Source of the DNA: Sipunculus nudus
Taxonomy: Eukaryota; Annelida; Sipuncula; Golfingiida; Sipunculidae
Direction: 5' to 3'
Length of the DNA stretch: 64,000 bases
Assembly: GCA_026874595.1 (NCBI GenBank)
Contig: CM049312.1
Location: 31,623,456-31,687,455 of the forward strand
This document shows, in pieces, positions 22,342-33,062 of this stretch (the first letter of the stretch is position 1; every line of letters starts with the position of its first letter). The notes under the pieces are model-generated. The model was not told the DNA's origin. It saw only the letters and a program-made list of their open reading frames with translations, and did no database searches. A program made the position numbers and the translations under genes.

Positions 22342-25305
22342 CATATTGTTATATGTAACTGACACATATTTGGCTATAGTTTCAGGTACTGGAGTAGGCA
22401 TGGAAATCTTTTGCATAGTACTCGTGTGGCGGAACATACTTAACAAGAACTCCGCAGTAACTATATTAATAACCATCTCCATAGCAGATATCTTTGGCCT
22501 GGCATCAATCGTCCTCCGATACACTTCGGCACGATATGGCATAATCGGAACTGCATGTTTCGTGGCTGACTGTTTTAATTATTTCGGGACAGTCCTCTGT
22601 TCTATGGCTCACATGCAACTGACCTTCAACCGCTTAATTGCTGTTCTTGTTCCATTCAAAGTGAAAACATGGTGTACCTACAGGAGAAATATGGTGGTAA
22701 GAACTTATTTTATATATGATGTAATACTTATAAAGTTTTTTTTTTAAGATAGGAATAAAGTTCCGATATAATTTTATTCGTTCACATAAATATTTACTTC
22801 TCTACTTATAACATTTTCAACTTTAATGAGTATCCTTTAAATATATGAAACCCGTCTGAATTGTAAATCCTTGTTTATCATTGTAAATATATTGTCTTTA
22901 TCCGTTCTTGACAGAAAACCAATTTTTTATATCCTACTTGTGAATTCGAATGCAATAATTAATAAGGCTCATTGTTATACAACTTTCATACAAAACAACA
23001 TATAAAATGTGTAAAACGGTGTAAAATGAAAACACTATAAAGAAGGGTTACTGTATATATTTTATTCTCCATTCCACCGGTTCGTTTGATAATTTTAAAG
23101 GTGCCTATTCATCTACCATCTGAAAAAGAATTTGTGTGATTTCTGGATTATTCTGTGCATTTTCTGAAGATCTAAGGGTAATTTTGCTTATAAAAAGTTT
23201 TTATAACGCCTCCATGAAGAATGTATGAACAAATTTGTTAACAACGTGTTGGTAAACACAGCTTTGCTGACATACGGGGAAAACACGTAACCACCTAAGT
23301 TTGTAGGTTGCATATATGCGGAGGTAGAAAAGTCACTTATGTGAAAAAAAGAATTTGTGTGATTTTTGGATTATTCTGTGCATTTTTTGAAGATCTAAGG
23401 GTAATTCTGGTTAAAAAAAAGTTTTTACAACGCCTCCATGAAGAATGTATGAACATATTTGTTACCAACGTGTTGGTAAACACAGCTTTGCTGACATACG
23501 GGAAAAACACGTAACCACCTAAGTTTGTAGGTTGCATATATGCGGAGGTAGAAAGGTAACTTGTTGCAATATGCCATTTGCAAAGCTCTGGCTTATCGGA
23601 CTCGCCGCAAGATGCCTTTGTTGAATCTGTTTTATTTTGCGGGACCCCGCATATTATAAACACGTCGATATTAACAAAACAAGCAGCCTGTGTACGGTGA
23701 TATCCACGTTTTCCGGCCTACTTTTTTTGTAAAAAAGCTCCAAGGGATTACCTTTCGTTAATAAAGGTTAGACAGGTGACTGGGCCCCTTTAATAAATTA
23801 CACTAAAGCTTACCTTTATTTAGCTCGGAATCAAACTGTGGTGATTATCTAACAACAAAATAATATTCGCCCCTGTATGGATTCCGTATGACTAATTCAG
23901 AAGGAAATATGACTAAACAAATGTACGGTGTACTAACTGACGATCTTAAATCTTTTATTTAAAGCCTTATTTAAATCATTATAAATAGCGACATAATAAT
24001 TGGTCCACTGCTAACTAATTGCCTACTTATGCTTCGCATATAATTGTTTCAGTGAATGCCCAGCAAGTTCTCAATGTTAATGTTGCTAATCTCAGCTCTT
24101 GCGAAATCCCTTCAAAAATTCTTTTAAACAATTAATATACACAACGAACAATGCAAAAATAATCGTTTATAAAGGTATCACTGAAAATGATTAACTTGAA
24201 TGTGCATTAGAGTGTGTTGTTCATATGAAAAAAATGGTAAAACGAATCATTTTTTATTTTGGCGTGGTATTTTTCTTTAAGGCAGACATTTATCCTTTCA
24301 GGTTCTGGTCGTGTATGCCGGCATAAGTGTCCCAGTGGCCGTCCTGGTAAGCCTACCGGTCACGTGGTCCTATTTGTTTACATGACCTGGGGTCACCAAG
24401 CCCTGAACCTGAAGGAGAGTAGTAAATGGTCTGGCTTTCTCTGGTTGGCTCTAGCCATCATGTGCTGGAGCATCAAAAACACCCCATTGTTTGATTTTTA
24501 AGTATGTTAAGCATAATTTCCAATAAAATTGACAGTATTGGTCATTTTTTTTAAAATCTATGGCCAATCAAAGAGATGTTGTCCAAATGCTTGTTTGGGA
24601 CTGCTTGGTGGGGTATTTTGGGCTTCACTGCATTCGGGCCAGGATTGTTAAAAAAGGAGATACACAAGCCCCATTTTTCTTGGTCTAGTTTGACTGAAGA
24701 AACAACAAATTCTCAGGTAAAAAAAAGTTTAATATCAGAATTTATTTTGAAAATTATTTAAAAGAGGCCCAAACCTCAGGTGTTTTATAGATGTTATATA
24801 GGGAAAATAAATACAGCCACGTGTCCTACCGCGACTCTTCAGCGACGCCTACAGGTCACTTTGTGAATTAACTCCGCTTAAGACAGACATTTTTTCTATG
24901 GCGGCAGTAATCACGTACTTCATAATTTTTATCTGCGTTCCTGTTATTCTGGTGGTTGTGTGGTCAATCTGTATTATAATAAAATTGATCTTGGTCAACC
25001 GCGACAGACGGACATTGAGTACAAACGCACAAGAACTACCTAATGTACGCATTAACCTCAGTCTGCTGGCAACAGTGGTTTTGTTTCTAGTTGTTGTTGC
25101 ACCTATAGCTGCTGCCCAAGCCTTGGCTACCTATTTTTCTTCAATCCTAATTAGAAATTACGTTGCAATGGAAATACTGCTTATGCTGCGATGTACCTCA
25201 GGGATGGTTAATCTGTTTATACGTGTAATCTTTGTTGCGGAGTACCGCAGTAAATGTATAAAGGCCTTTAAAGATTTCAATGCACGCTCTATGAACCGAA
25301 ATTAA
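15028..25305 (+). CDS. Seven-transmembrane receptor (GPCR) with large ectodomain, whole gene model
   Basis: Five exons give one continuous frame of 526 codons including the stop: 15028-15099, 21484-22144, 22386-22696, 24302-24346 and 24817-25305. Phases agree at every junction (0, 1, 0, 0). The protein would have a signal peptide, an ectodomain of about 220 residues with several cysteines and N-glycosylation sequons, and seven membrane segments. TM3 ends NRLIAVLVPF, at the position of the rhodopsin-family DRY motif. A Cys before TM3 (TACFVADC) and one in loop 2 (SLCEL) could form the conserved disulfide. TM7 has NLFIRVIF in the NPxxY position. It most resembles class A receptors, but ligand and subfamily are not recognisable. 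Introns are filled with transposons. Exon 4 is the weakest part. Confidence 0.6.
15100..15829. other. Intron sequence with an unassigned less AT-rich patch
   Basis: Bases 15,480-15,720 are less AT-rich than their surroundings and open on the minus strand for about 67 codons (15,508-15,711), but no family was recognised. CCCGTAAGGT occurs twice. Probably a fragment of a repeat within receptor intron 1. Confidence 0.35.
15830..16141. repeat. Degenerate GATTA/GATA microsatellite
   Basis: About 300 bases of interspersed GATTAGATA, GATGGATG and GATAGATA repeats, ending in a pure (GATA)n run at about 16,101-16,141. Confidence 0.9.
16255..17500 (-). mobile_element. Degenerate Helentron-like element with ~190-bp repeats
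   Basis: The minus-strand 3' end reads TGTTGAGCGTCATGGCCAAT, a decayed version of the Helentron 3' end at 40.5 kb (subterminal GAGCGTCATGG plus hairpin). The body contains imperfect repeats about every 190 bp built on TTTCCAAGGAGATTT, CTGCTACAATTTG and CTCACAGAATATAGGTCAC. These match parts of the 338-bp units at 49-50 kb but lack the GGTGGCGCCACC core. The 5' end is not visible. Confidence 0.5.
17566..18373. mobile_element. hAT-like MITE
   Basis: The 808-bp segment starts TAGGGCTGCGCGATATTATC and ends ATACGCAGCCCGA, inverted repeats of about ten bases. It is flanked by ATGAAAAG (17558-17565) and ATGAAAAA (18374-18381), a 7-of-8 match to an 8-bp duplication. An 8-bp duplication and GGGCTGC-type ends are typical of hAT elements. 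Both ends are rich in ATCGATA and ATATCG phrases. No transposase is encoded. Confidence 0.65.
18382..18595. other. Possible SINE body
   Basis: This lies directly beyond the tRNA-like head at 18,596-18,672 in minus-strand order and probably forms its unrelated body, but no second copy is available in the window to define the limits. Confidence 0.35.
18596..18672 (-). mobile_element. tRNA-derived SINE head
   Basis: On the minus strand GGAGCGTGGTGGCGTAATGG contains an A-box match (TGGCGTAATGG), and about 40 bases later GGTTAGCGTCTC is a diverged B box. Spacing is right for a tRNA-type polymerase III promoter. No convincing functional tRNA structure is present. Confidence 0.55.
18680..20312. other. 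Receptor intron 1, no recognised feature
   Basis: AT-rich intron sequence. A 63-codon frame at 19,437-19,628 (plus) has no recognisable domain. AT content is highest around 19.7-20.1 kb. Confidence 0.45.
20313..21405 (+). mobile_element. Helentron/Helitron-like non-autonomous element, second family
   Basis: The left end has TGTATCCGCC (20313-20322) within a hairpin (TCCGC...GCGGA). The right end has its exact inverse, GGCGGATACA (21364-21373), followed by the hairpin GTAGTCG-CTTGT-CGACTAC (21375-21393) and CTAGT (21401-21405). A subterminal inverted repeat, a 3' hairpin and a CTRRT end are Helitron/Helentron hallmarks. The core has repeats containing GGTGGCGCCACC (20626-20637, 20716-20727), degenerate versions near 20,980, 21,100 and 21,249, and a recurring phrase GCACAGCGTCCATCTGTTTG. 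No ORF. It lies in receptor intron 1. Confidence 0.75.
21484..22144 (+). CDS. Receptor exon 2: extracellular domain
   Basis: The acceptor TGTTTTTCAG and donor G|GTAATT bound a 661-bp exon, phase 0 to phase 1. It encodes about 220 residues beginning TDVSTNTTEMFQPSLTPEYS. Cysteines occur at intervals (NVCLELN, MGCVIF, VISCLND, SRCLP, VICANMF, KICVLDH, DVCGLSF, SRHCHVP) and several NxS/T sequons are present (NTT, NVT, NAS, NKT, NNT), consistent with a glycosylated disulfide-bonded ectodomain. I see no GPS cleavage motif or leucine-rich repeats. The domain family is not recognised. Confidence 0.7.
22278..22340. repeat. (TA)n microsatellite in the receptor intron
   Basis: About 60 bases of pure TA between exons 2 and 3. 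Confidence 0.95.
22386..22696 (+). CDS. Receptor exon 3: TM1 to intracellular loop 2
   Basis: Between the acceptor TAGTTTCAG and donor GTG|GTAAGA this 311-bp exon encodes TM1 (GTGVGMEIFCIVLVW), loop 1 (RNILNKNS), TM2 (AVTILITISIADIFGLASIV), a short loop, and TM3 from ACFVADC through LCSMAHMQLTFNRLIAVLV. NRLIAV corresponds to DRYxAV of rhodopsin-family receptors and ADIF to the LAxxD region of TM2. The exon begins by completing a Gly codon from exon 2. Confidence 0.75.
23122..23567. repeat. Tandem duplication, two ~223-bp copies
   Basis: The block from GAATTTGTGTGATTT to GCGGAGGTAGAAA occurs twice in direct tandem, offset by 223-224 bp, with only scattered differences. It lies in the receptor intron and matches none of the other repeats here. 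Confidence 0.85.
24302..24346 (+). CDS. Receptor exon 4: TM4 microexon
   Basis: After the acceptor TTTATCCTTTCAG the frame continues VLVVYAGISVPVAVL, the core of TM4, then meets a strong donor (CTG|GTAAGC). Splicing there to 24,817 keeps the frame and joins to PRVLPRLFSDAYRSLCEL, a credible loop 2 with the expected cysteine. If the donor is ignored the frame runs VSLPVTWSYLFT and stops at TGA (24,383-24,385), truncating the protein after TM4. The 45-bp exon is therefore an inference, supported by phase and topology. Confidence 0.5.
24347..24816. other. Receptor intron 4 in this model
   Basis: Contains short open patches on the plus strand (for example 24,385-24,501) that do not resemble receptor sequence. 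If exon 4 reads through its donor, the first bases would be coding up to the TGA. Confidence 0.4.
24817..25305 (+). CDS. Receptor exon 5: loop 2 to C-terminus
   Basis: A 163-codon frame including the stop, entered at the acceptor AAATACAG. It holds loop 2 with Cys (SLCELTPLKTD), TM5 (AAVITYFIIFICVPVILVVV), a basic loop 3 (NRDRRTLSTN), TM6 (NLSLLATVVLFLVVVAPIAA), TM7 (AMEILLMLRC...MVNLFIRVIFVAEY) and a short basic tail ending NARSMNRN. Length and hydrophobicity fit the second half of a class A-type receptor. TM6 lacks a CWxP motif but has a proline in the right area. Confidence 0.75.
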   Translation, partial: PRVLPRLFSDAYRSLCELTPLKTDIFSMAAVITYFIIFICVPVILVVVWSICIIIKLILVNRDRRTLSTNAQELPNVRINLSLLATVVLFLVVVAPIAAAQALATYFSSILIRNYVAMEILLMLRCTSGMVNLFIRVIFVAEYRSKCIKAFKDFNARSMNRN

Positions 25306-25770
25306 AACGAGTCTCAAAACCGCTGCACGTTTCATCTGTGATATGAAGATTCAAAATCAGAGAAGAATATTGGTGCAAACATCAGATCAGATCGTTAATA
25401 CGTTTACCTTTTCCAAATGGGGGGGGGGGTTCTATTTTTCCTACCAATTAAAAGTAAGACATGTCAGGAAAAGATTGTTTTATTTGGACAATGACAATGA
25501 TATGTCAGTTAAAGAATGAACTCTATTTGAAGTTGCTAAATTAGGTAACGCATGGGAAGGCCGTGCATCAATATACTGATGTCTGAACTGATTTCTGAAC
25601 TGCTGGTTCACGATTATCTTTGATTTCACAGATGAAACACTGCAGACATAACCGTGAACATATATCTTTCTGACATATTGTAAGGTTAATATCCCGAATG
25701 TTTATACTTCATAGGAAAAGCTTGTTTCGGGAGTATACTGAAAAGTATACTCAAAAGAATGTTCATTAAA
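25306..25770. other. 3' flank of the receptor gene
   Basis: Probably 3' UTR followed by intergenic DNA, with a run of G near 25,418-25,430. No clear AATAAA with a downstream element could be assigned. Confidence 0.4.
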
Positions 25771-25899
25771 TTTTTAGCTCAGCTGACTGAAAGTCATCTG
25801 AGCTATAGCGATCACTCTTTGTCCGTCGTCCGTCTGTCTGTCTGTCTGTCCGTCTGTCCGTTAACCAGGCACAAAGGGTAACCGCTAGAACTGGAATCT

Positions 25900-28600
25900 T
25901 CTTACTTAACATTCTGGGAGGTCCATGAAAAATCTCCTTGGAAACCAGAAATTAGGTCTCTGTTACCCATATCCTACGAGCTATGGGGCCCCAAAGTACC
26001 CCCCAGAAAAGTCCAAAATTTCATACAAAAACTTCAATATCTCATTAACTACTTGACTGATGGTCATGATTTTTGGCATACATATTGATCATGAGAGGTT
26101 CCATCAGTTCCTGAAGACTGGTGGCGCCACCTGTATTTTTCGATTTTTTACGAATTTTTTTCTCTATTTTTGAGACCTTTAAAAATGTGAACATCTGTTA
26201 ACAAGGCACAAATCGTAATGACTGGACTTAGAATCTTCATTCTCGACACACTAAGAGACCTATGAAAAGTCTCCATGGAAACCAGAAATTAGGTCTCTGT
26301 TACTCATATCCTTCCAGCTATGGGGCCCCAAACTACCCCCAAGAAAAGTAAAAAATTTCATACAAAAACTTCAATATCTCATTAACTACTTGACTGATGG
26401 TCATGATTTGTGGCATAACTATTGATCATGAGATGTGTCATCACTTCCTGCAGACTGGTGGTGCCACCTTGATTGTTCGATTTTTTACGATTTTTTCCTC
26501 TATTTTTGAGACCTTTAAGGATGCTGTCATCTGTTAGCATGGCACAAATCGTAACGACTGGACCTAGAATCTTCATTCTTGACACACTGAGAGGTCCATG
26601 AAAAATATCCTTGGAAACCAGAAATTAGGTCTCTGTTAACCATATCCTTCGAGCTATGGGGCCCCAAAGTACCCCCCCCCCCCGAGTAGTCAAAAATTTC
26701 ATACAAAAACTTCAATATCTCAATAACTACATCACTGATGGTCATGATTTTTGGCATACATATTGATTATGAAATGTTCCATCAGTTCCTGCAGACTTGT
26801 GGCGCCACCTGTATTGTTTGATTTTTTTACGATTTTTTCCTCTATTTTTGAGACCTTTAAGGATGCTGTCATCTGTTAACGTGGCCCAAATCATAACGAC
26901 TGGACCTAGAATCTTCATTCTCGACACACTGAGAGACCTATGAAAAGTCTCCATGGAAACCAAAATTAGGTCTCTGTTACCCATATTCTTCGAGCTATGG
27001 AGCCCTAAAGTACCCCCAAGAAAAGTAAAAGATTTCATACAAAAACTTCAATATCTCATTAACTACTTGAATGATGGTCATGAATTGTGGCATAACTATT
27101 GATCATGAGATGTGTCATTTGTTCCTGCAGACTGGTGGCGCCACCTGTATCGTTCAATTTTTTACGATTGTTTCCTCTATTTTTTAGACCTTTAAGGATG
27201 CTGTCATCTGTTAGCATGGCACAAATAGTAACGACTGGACCTAGAATCTTCATTCTCAACACACTAGAAGACCTATGAAAAGTCTCCATGGAAACCAGAA
27301 ATTAGGTCTCTGTTACCCATATCCTTTGAGCTATGGGGCCCCAAAGTACCCCCCCAGAGTAGTCAAAAATTTCATACAAAAACTTCAATATCTCAATAAC
27401 TACATCACTGATGGTCATGATTTTTGGCATACATATTGATTATGAGATGTTCCATCAGTTCCTGCAGACTGGTGGCGCCACCTATGTTATCTATCAAGAG
27501 GGTACAAATTGCAACAACTGGACCTAGAAACTTCATTCTTGTCATGCAAGGAGGCCCATGAAGAGTGCCTGTGGAAACTTGAAATTAGGTCTCTGTTACC
27601 CATATCCTTCAAGCTATAGGTCTCTGAAGTATCCCTCAGAATAATGGACAATTTGATACAAAAGCTGAAGTATCTGAACAACTAATACGGAGATCATCAT
27701 GATTCTTTGCATGGATATTGACCATTAAGTGTTTTTAGCTCAGCTGACTGTAAGTCATCTGAAGTATCCCTCAGAATAATGGACAATTTGATACAAAAGC
27801 TCAAGTATCTAAACAACTATTGCAGTGATCACCATGATTCTTTGCATGGATATTGATCATGGAATGTGTCATCAGTTTCTGCAGTATGGTGGCGCCACCT
27901 GTATTTTTTTTTATTTTTACGAATTTTTTTCTCTATTTTTGAGACCTCATAAGATGCGGTCATCTGTTAACATGGCACAAATCGTAACAACTGGACCTAG
28001 AATCTTCTCTCTTGACATGCTGAGAGGCCCATGAAAAGTTTCCTTAAAAACTTGAAATTAGGTCTCTGTTACCCATAACCTCTGAGCTATGGGGCTCCGA
28101 AGTACCCCCCAGAATAATGGAAAATTTGATACAAAAGCTCAAGTATCTGAACAATTATTATATTGATCACCATGATTCTTTGCATGGATATTGATCATGA
28201 AATGTTTCATCAGTTTCTGCATTCTGGTGGCGCCACTGAAAGTCATCTGAGCTGTAGGGATCACCTTTTGTCCGTCGTCCGTCCGGCCATCCAGGCGTCT
28301 GTCTGTTAACAGGGCACAAATCGTAACCGCTAGACCGGGAATCTTCTTACTTGAAATCCTGGGAGGTCTATGGAAATTCTCCTTTAAAACCTGAAATTAG
28401 GTCACTGTGACCTATATTCTTCGAGCTATGGGGTTCTGAAGTACCCCCCAGAATAATGCAAAATTTAATACAAAAGCTCAAGTATCTGAACAACTAATGC
28501 ATTAATCACCATGATTCTTTGCATGGATATTGATCATGGAGTGTTTCATCAATTTCCGGAGATTGGTGGCGCCACCTATATTTTTTTTTATTTTTTTACG
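25900..28600. repeat. Tandem array of ~338-bp units with GGTGGCGCCACC
   Basis: Palindromes or close variants occur at 26120, 26456 (variant), 26796 (variant), 27134, 27471, 27888, 28226 and 28565. Spacing is 336-340 bp except for one interval of 417, where a 5'-end fragment is inserted. Each unit also carries ATATTGATCATG about 30 bases before the palindrome, a T-rich block ending CTCTATTTTTGAGACCTTTAA, and AGGTCTCTGTTACCCATATCC. Confidence 0.9.
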
Positions 28601-29380
28601 ATTTTTTTTCTCTACTTTTGTGATCTTTAAACATTTGGTCATCTGTAAACAGGGCACAAATCATAATGACTGGACCTAGAATCTTCTGTCCTCATCTCCA
28701 GGGAAGCCCATAAAAAGTCTACATGGGAACCCGAAATAAGGTCCCTGTTACCCATATTCTGTGAGCCATGGGGCTCTGAAGTACCCCCGAGAATAAAGAT
28801 TTGGTCATATATTAACAGGGCACAAATCATAATGTCTGGACCTAGAATCTTCTGTCCTCACCTCCAGGGAAGCCCATAAAAGGTCTACATGGAAACCCGA
28901 AATAAGGTCCCTGTTACCCATATCCTTCATGCTCTGGGGCTCCGAAGTACTCCCAAGAATAAAGATTTGGTCATCTGTTAACAGAGCACAAATTATAATG
29001 ACTTGACCTAGAATCTCCTTTCTTGATATGCTGGGAGGCCCCTGAAAAGTCTCCTTGTGCACCTGAAATTACATCTCTGTTACCCATATCCTTCATCCTA
29101 TGCGGCTTTGAAATACCCCCCAGAATAAACATTTGGATTTGTTAACAGGGCACAAATCATAATAACTGGACCTAGAATTTTATTTTTTGACATGCTGGGA
29201 GACCCCTGAAAAGTCATCTTGTAAACCTTGAAAATAGGTGTCTGTTACCCATATCCTTCATGCTACAGAGCTCCATAGTACCCCAATGAATATTGGATGA
29301 TTTTATACAAAAGGTCAAGTTTGGAAAAAGTATTTCATTCAAATTTGACATTCAGATGATAAAATTACTTTTGTCAATGT
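28600..29380. repeat. Shorter (~170-bp) variant units of the array
   Basis: Here units recur about every 150-170 bp (CATCTGTTAACAGGGCACAAATC, TGGACCTAGAATCTTCTGTCC, CTGTTACCCATATCCTTCATGC). They lack the T-rich block and palindrome, as if only half of the 338-bp unit had been amplified. Confidence 0.65.
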
Positions 29381-29438
29381 CTTCCTGGTCAGCTGAGCGT
29401 CATGACCCCTGGGTCACTTGTTATTATTGATGTATATA

Positions 29439-31082
29439 CAGTCGAACCTCTTTAATGTGGGCACCCTTGGGACTTTGGCCAAACTGCCCACTTTACAGAG
29501 GTGCTTCTATGTGGAGGTAGTAGCTGCCGCATTCAGTGCTGCTTTGAAATATTACTATAGTTGCTTCTGTTTTAAGAGTACTTCATTAAATTGATGTTTG
29601 TACCTTCCCCTGTCTTTAATCATGAAGGTTAATAATTAACAATGTTTTAATTGTTAATATATTTGTTTACAAAAATACAAGAGTACAAAGAATGACATAA
29701 AGGTGACAGTGTTATTACAGAATCAATGGCTAAGTATATTACATGACTTATTTGTAAATAAGATATACAATTGCTCTTTATGGACAGATCTTTCATTAGC
29801 TCGTGTACATAAAAATACCGGTACATAAAAAACATACACAAAACAGGGTACATAACAACAAAAATCTGTACATTTATATAATTCCTATCTATATTCCTAA
29901 GCTGTTTACTGTATGGAGATAAAATTCTTGTTATCAAATGTTTTATCAATTTTTTTTATTAAAGGGTTTATGTGGTTATAGGTATTTACATACAGTGAAT
30001 ATATATTAAGATGTTCAGATACTGGTGTAAACCCAATAGTCTGTCTTATTTCTTTTTCTTATTACATCATGGCAGGAAGGATGATTTTATGTATTGTACA
30101 CAACCGGTTAAAAGTCGGGATTTTTCCAAACATTTGCTTACATATATCTCTCTTTTTGTCAATAATATTATATTTTGTTATTACATATACATAAATATAT
30201 ATATACGTACATAAACATGTGTGGTTGTGTGTTATAACATAAATTGACAGATATAACCCAAGTTTCCAAATGCATCCTTAGATATATCATTCTGCAAACT
30301 TTCTCCAAGATAAGCCACTCCAAGAAATTTTCAACTGGTACACTTTTGGAACTATGCCAAACCTTTATAATTCAGTTTGGGGTTGACATTTTATGTGTGG
30401 ACAGTAATGTAAGGATTATGCACAGGATGCATGCGAATGACCAGTGTTTGGTGTTGATCATTAAGTGAACATTGCACCAGGAGGACTTTACCTTATTACA
30501 TCATCTGAGAGTACCAAGTATGTTGGGGAATAAGCAGGGCTTCCACTCATTGCCTCAGTGACTGTCAGATCAGAAGTATGCTTATCTGCCCAAAATATGG
30601 CTACTGAGTGGTGCATTCACTACTGGCTATAAACCATCAAAGGAATAGCCAGTCTGGGATGAGGTCTGACCAGAGCCTGTGTAGACACATTAATCTAAGT
30701 AGTATGCCAGTATCCCATGCCTAGCTTTGAGTCAAGAAAGCTATTATTATGATTATCCAGTCAACGAGTAATACACCTCTACCTTTGTTAATCTGTTTAA
30801 TCATTAATACTTGAAATATAAATATTTTATAATTAACGTTTATTCTGAATGCTAATAATTAAAAATTTACAATAGATGAAACTGTGCAAGTTGAAATGGG
30901 AAGATACTTCAGTCGGGAAAACCAATGAAGTGGCCAGCTAGGGAAAAGTGCTCACATTACAGAATATACAAATGCCACAATTAGCTAAACATAATATAGA
31001 GAAGAAAAAAATGGGACTGCCCAATAGTGCCGACTTTATAGAGGTGCCCGCTTTATTGAGTTGGCCACTAAGAGGGGTTTGA

Positions 31083-31085
<3 letters not shown>
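29439..31085. mobile_element. Tc1/mariner-like TIR element, non-autonomous
   Basis: The left end CAGTCGAACCTCTTTAATGT and the right end inverse of CAGTCAAACCCCTCTTAG are imperfect inverted repeats; further in, GTGGGCACC and its inverse GGTGCCCGC pair. Both ends abut TA, the usual mariner target, and the right end runs into a (TA)n tract. The 1.65-kb interior, largely AT-rich, has no transposase frame with a DDE/D triad that I can see. It starts 17 bp after the preceding Helentron-like element. Confidence 0.6.

Positions 31086-31142
<57 letters not shown>
31086..31142. repeat. (TA)n microsatellite
   Basis: Pure TA run of about 55 bases at the right end of the TIR element. Confidence 0.95.
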
Positions 31143-31146
<4 letters not shown>

Positions 31147-32450
31147 GAATATAACATCATTTGTTTTCAAATTCGGAAATTCTGTATACCTTCCTGGATA
31201 TTCGAAGTTCATTCTAAAATTTCTTACTGCATTCTGGGTGCATTTAGCGCCAAATCGGCCCTCTGACATTACGGCAAGAACCCTGCCCTGTCAGAGTGCC
31301 TGGACATCTATGTCTGAAGAACGCATTATATTCCCCCATGAGCATGCAACTATTTTCGTCATTTTTGACAACGCCTCATTGCTTACAAGCATCTTGTAAC
31401 ATCGAATAAACACACTAGACCTGTAAATAAGTTTCTTATCTCTCCAACGACACGTACCATGTGTGTGAAATATCCCGTTATAACCCAATATATTCGTAAA
31501 TTGTTTTGCATGTATCGGAGATTTCTGCCTGCCGTCCGAGTACAGGCGGGTATGTCTGCCAAGGCATCACTGATTTGCTGATTATGAGGGTAGCCGAAAC
31601 ACTTATTAGTGTTCACCTTCGTCACTAGAGGGACTCACTGTTTATAACCAAAAGCACGCGTGCTCTTGGCTCAATTCATGCTAAAAATGGCGAAATTTTA
31701 CCGTGTCCGCGGTGAAGCAGTTCAAGTTGTATTTGATAGTTCCTCGGTGTGAATAGTCAATGACGCTCGTCCAGGTGTATGAGCAAAACCATTGTGTGTG
31801 TACTTCAAGCATCACTCCCAGCGGATAATCCGTGAGAGCGCTGGAGAATTCAGGGAGATTTTTAAAGGATTTTTATGCATTAATTATATAAAAAATAAAC
31901 TTTAATACTACTCGGAAAATTCTACTATATTGCTATTCACATTCTTTCATCTGTTAAAATACCGATTTAATAAAAAATACCAGCATAATTATTTTAGAGC
32001 TATTAGTGTAGACTCTCTGCTGATTATTAGATAACATGACAATTAATTGTGAAATCTCAAACTGGATGTCAGGATGATGTTTATAACTGTAAAATCATAT
32101 TCACAATACGTGTATAATTAAAACAATATTTATGAATTTTATAATAACTGAATTTAAATTATCATTATATCTGTCACTGTGCAAATAGCACCTATAACAA
32201 TATATTTGTTTTAAGATGATAATATTGCAAATATTGATAATAATAAATTAACCTAAGATAAAATATATGATTTAAATACGAAAATCAATACTACCAATAA
32301 AGAAAAAAAATAGAAAAAACAGTGAACAGTGTCAATCTAATATTATTCTAATATTATTGATAATAAATTTATAATTTTGTTTAACATTTAATGATATGAT
32401 GGTAAAGATAGATGTAAGAATTATTCTTATTCTCATTCTTCTTCTTATTA
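31143..32450. other. No recognised gene
   Basis: Between 31,200 and 31,850 the sequence is moderately GC-containing and open for 60-80 codons on the minus strand without a recognisable protein. From 31,850 to 32,450 it is very AT-rich. Confidence 0.45.
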
Positions 32451-33062
32451 TTATTTTTATTATTATGAGTATATTTATTTATTTATTTATTTATTTATTT
32501 ATTTTTTTTTATTTATTTTATTTTATTTACATTATGTTTATACAGGGAAACCAATCAGTTTAAATTAAACTGGTCTTACTTGGTGCCCTGTATCAGTACA
32601 TATAAAACATACAATGACTAAACTATCAATACAATGCATAAAATAATACCATGACTAAAAATATAAACATGAACATATGGACTCAAATCATAAAAGCATA
32701 TTAAGAGAGTTAAGAAAGTATATCAAGATATACATCTATAGACAGAAAGAGTAAACTAAAATATCACATTAGATCAGTATATATATACATGCAAATATGC
32801 GAGGCATACGAACCAATAATATTACAATAATCTCTAGCATTTATGGACCTGATCATTGTTAGATTCAGTTAAATACGTATGAAATTAATTTACAGTTATT
32901 GTATGATCTATGAAATGATAGAAGAATGAGTGCTACATGTATAAAACGCAAATTTATGCAAATATAACGTGTCATATAGAACATACAGTTGCTAAAATTT
33001 CCAATTTGAGTCGTCTCTTAAAAGATGCACAAGTTATGGCTGACTTAGATTCATTTGATAAA

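Larger units (their letters stand above)
25771..29421 (+). mobile_element. Composite non-autonomous Helentron-like element (HINE) with 338-bp array
   Basis: The 5' end TTTTTAGCTCAGCTGACTGA, then GTCATCTGAGCTATAGCGATC and CTTTGTCCGTCGTCCGTC, matches the Helentron 5' end at 50.8 kb. The 3' end has TCAGCTGAGC (29389-29398), inverse of the 5' AGCTCAGCTGA, then the hairpin TGACCC-CT-GGGTCA (29403-29416) and CTTGT. Internal 5'-end pieces at about 27,735 and 28,238 show it is two or more copies run together. It encodes nothing recognisable. It begins about 470 bp downstream of the receptor stop codon. Confidence 0.75.

Noticed and set aside
25900-28600. A CRISPR-like array
   Set aside because: The repeat unit is about 338 bp and the context is eukaryotic; there are no short repeats with unique spacers and no cas genes.
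25900-29400. Numerous 60-100 codon frames such as those starting MITMILCMDIDHG or METFHRSSSV
   Set aside because: They recur because they lie in the 338-bp tandem units; they are not conserved in frame and hold stops in other copies.
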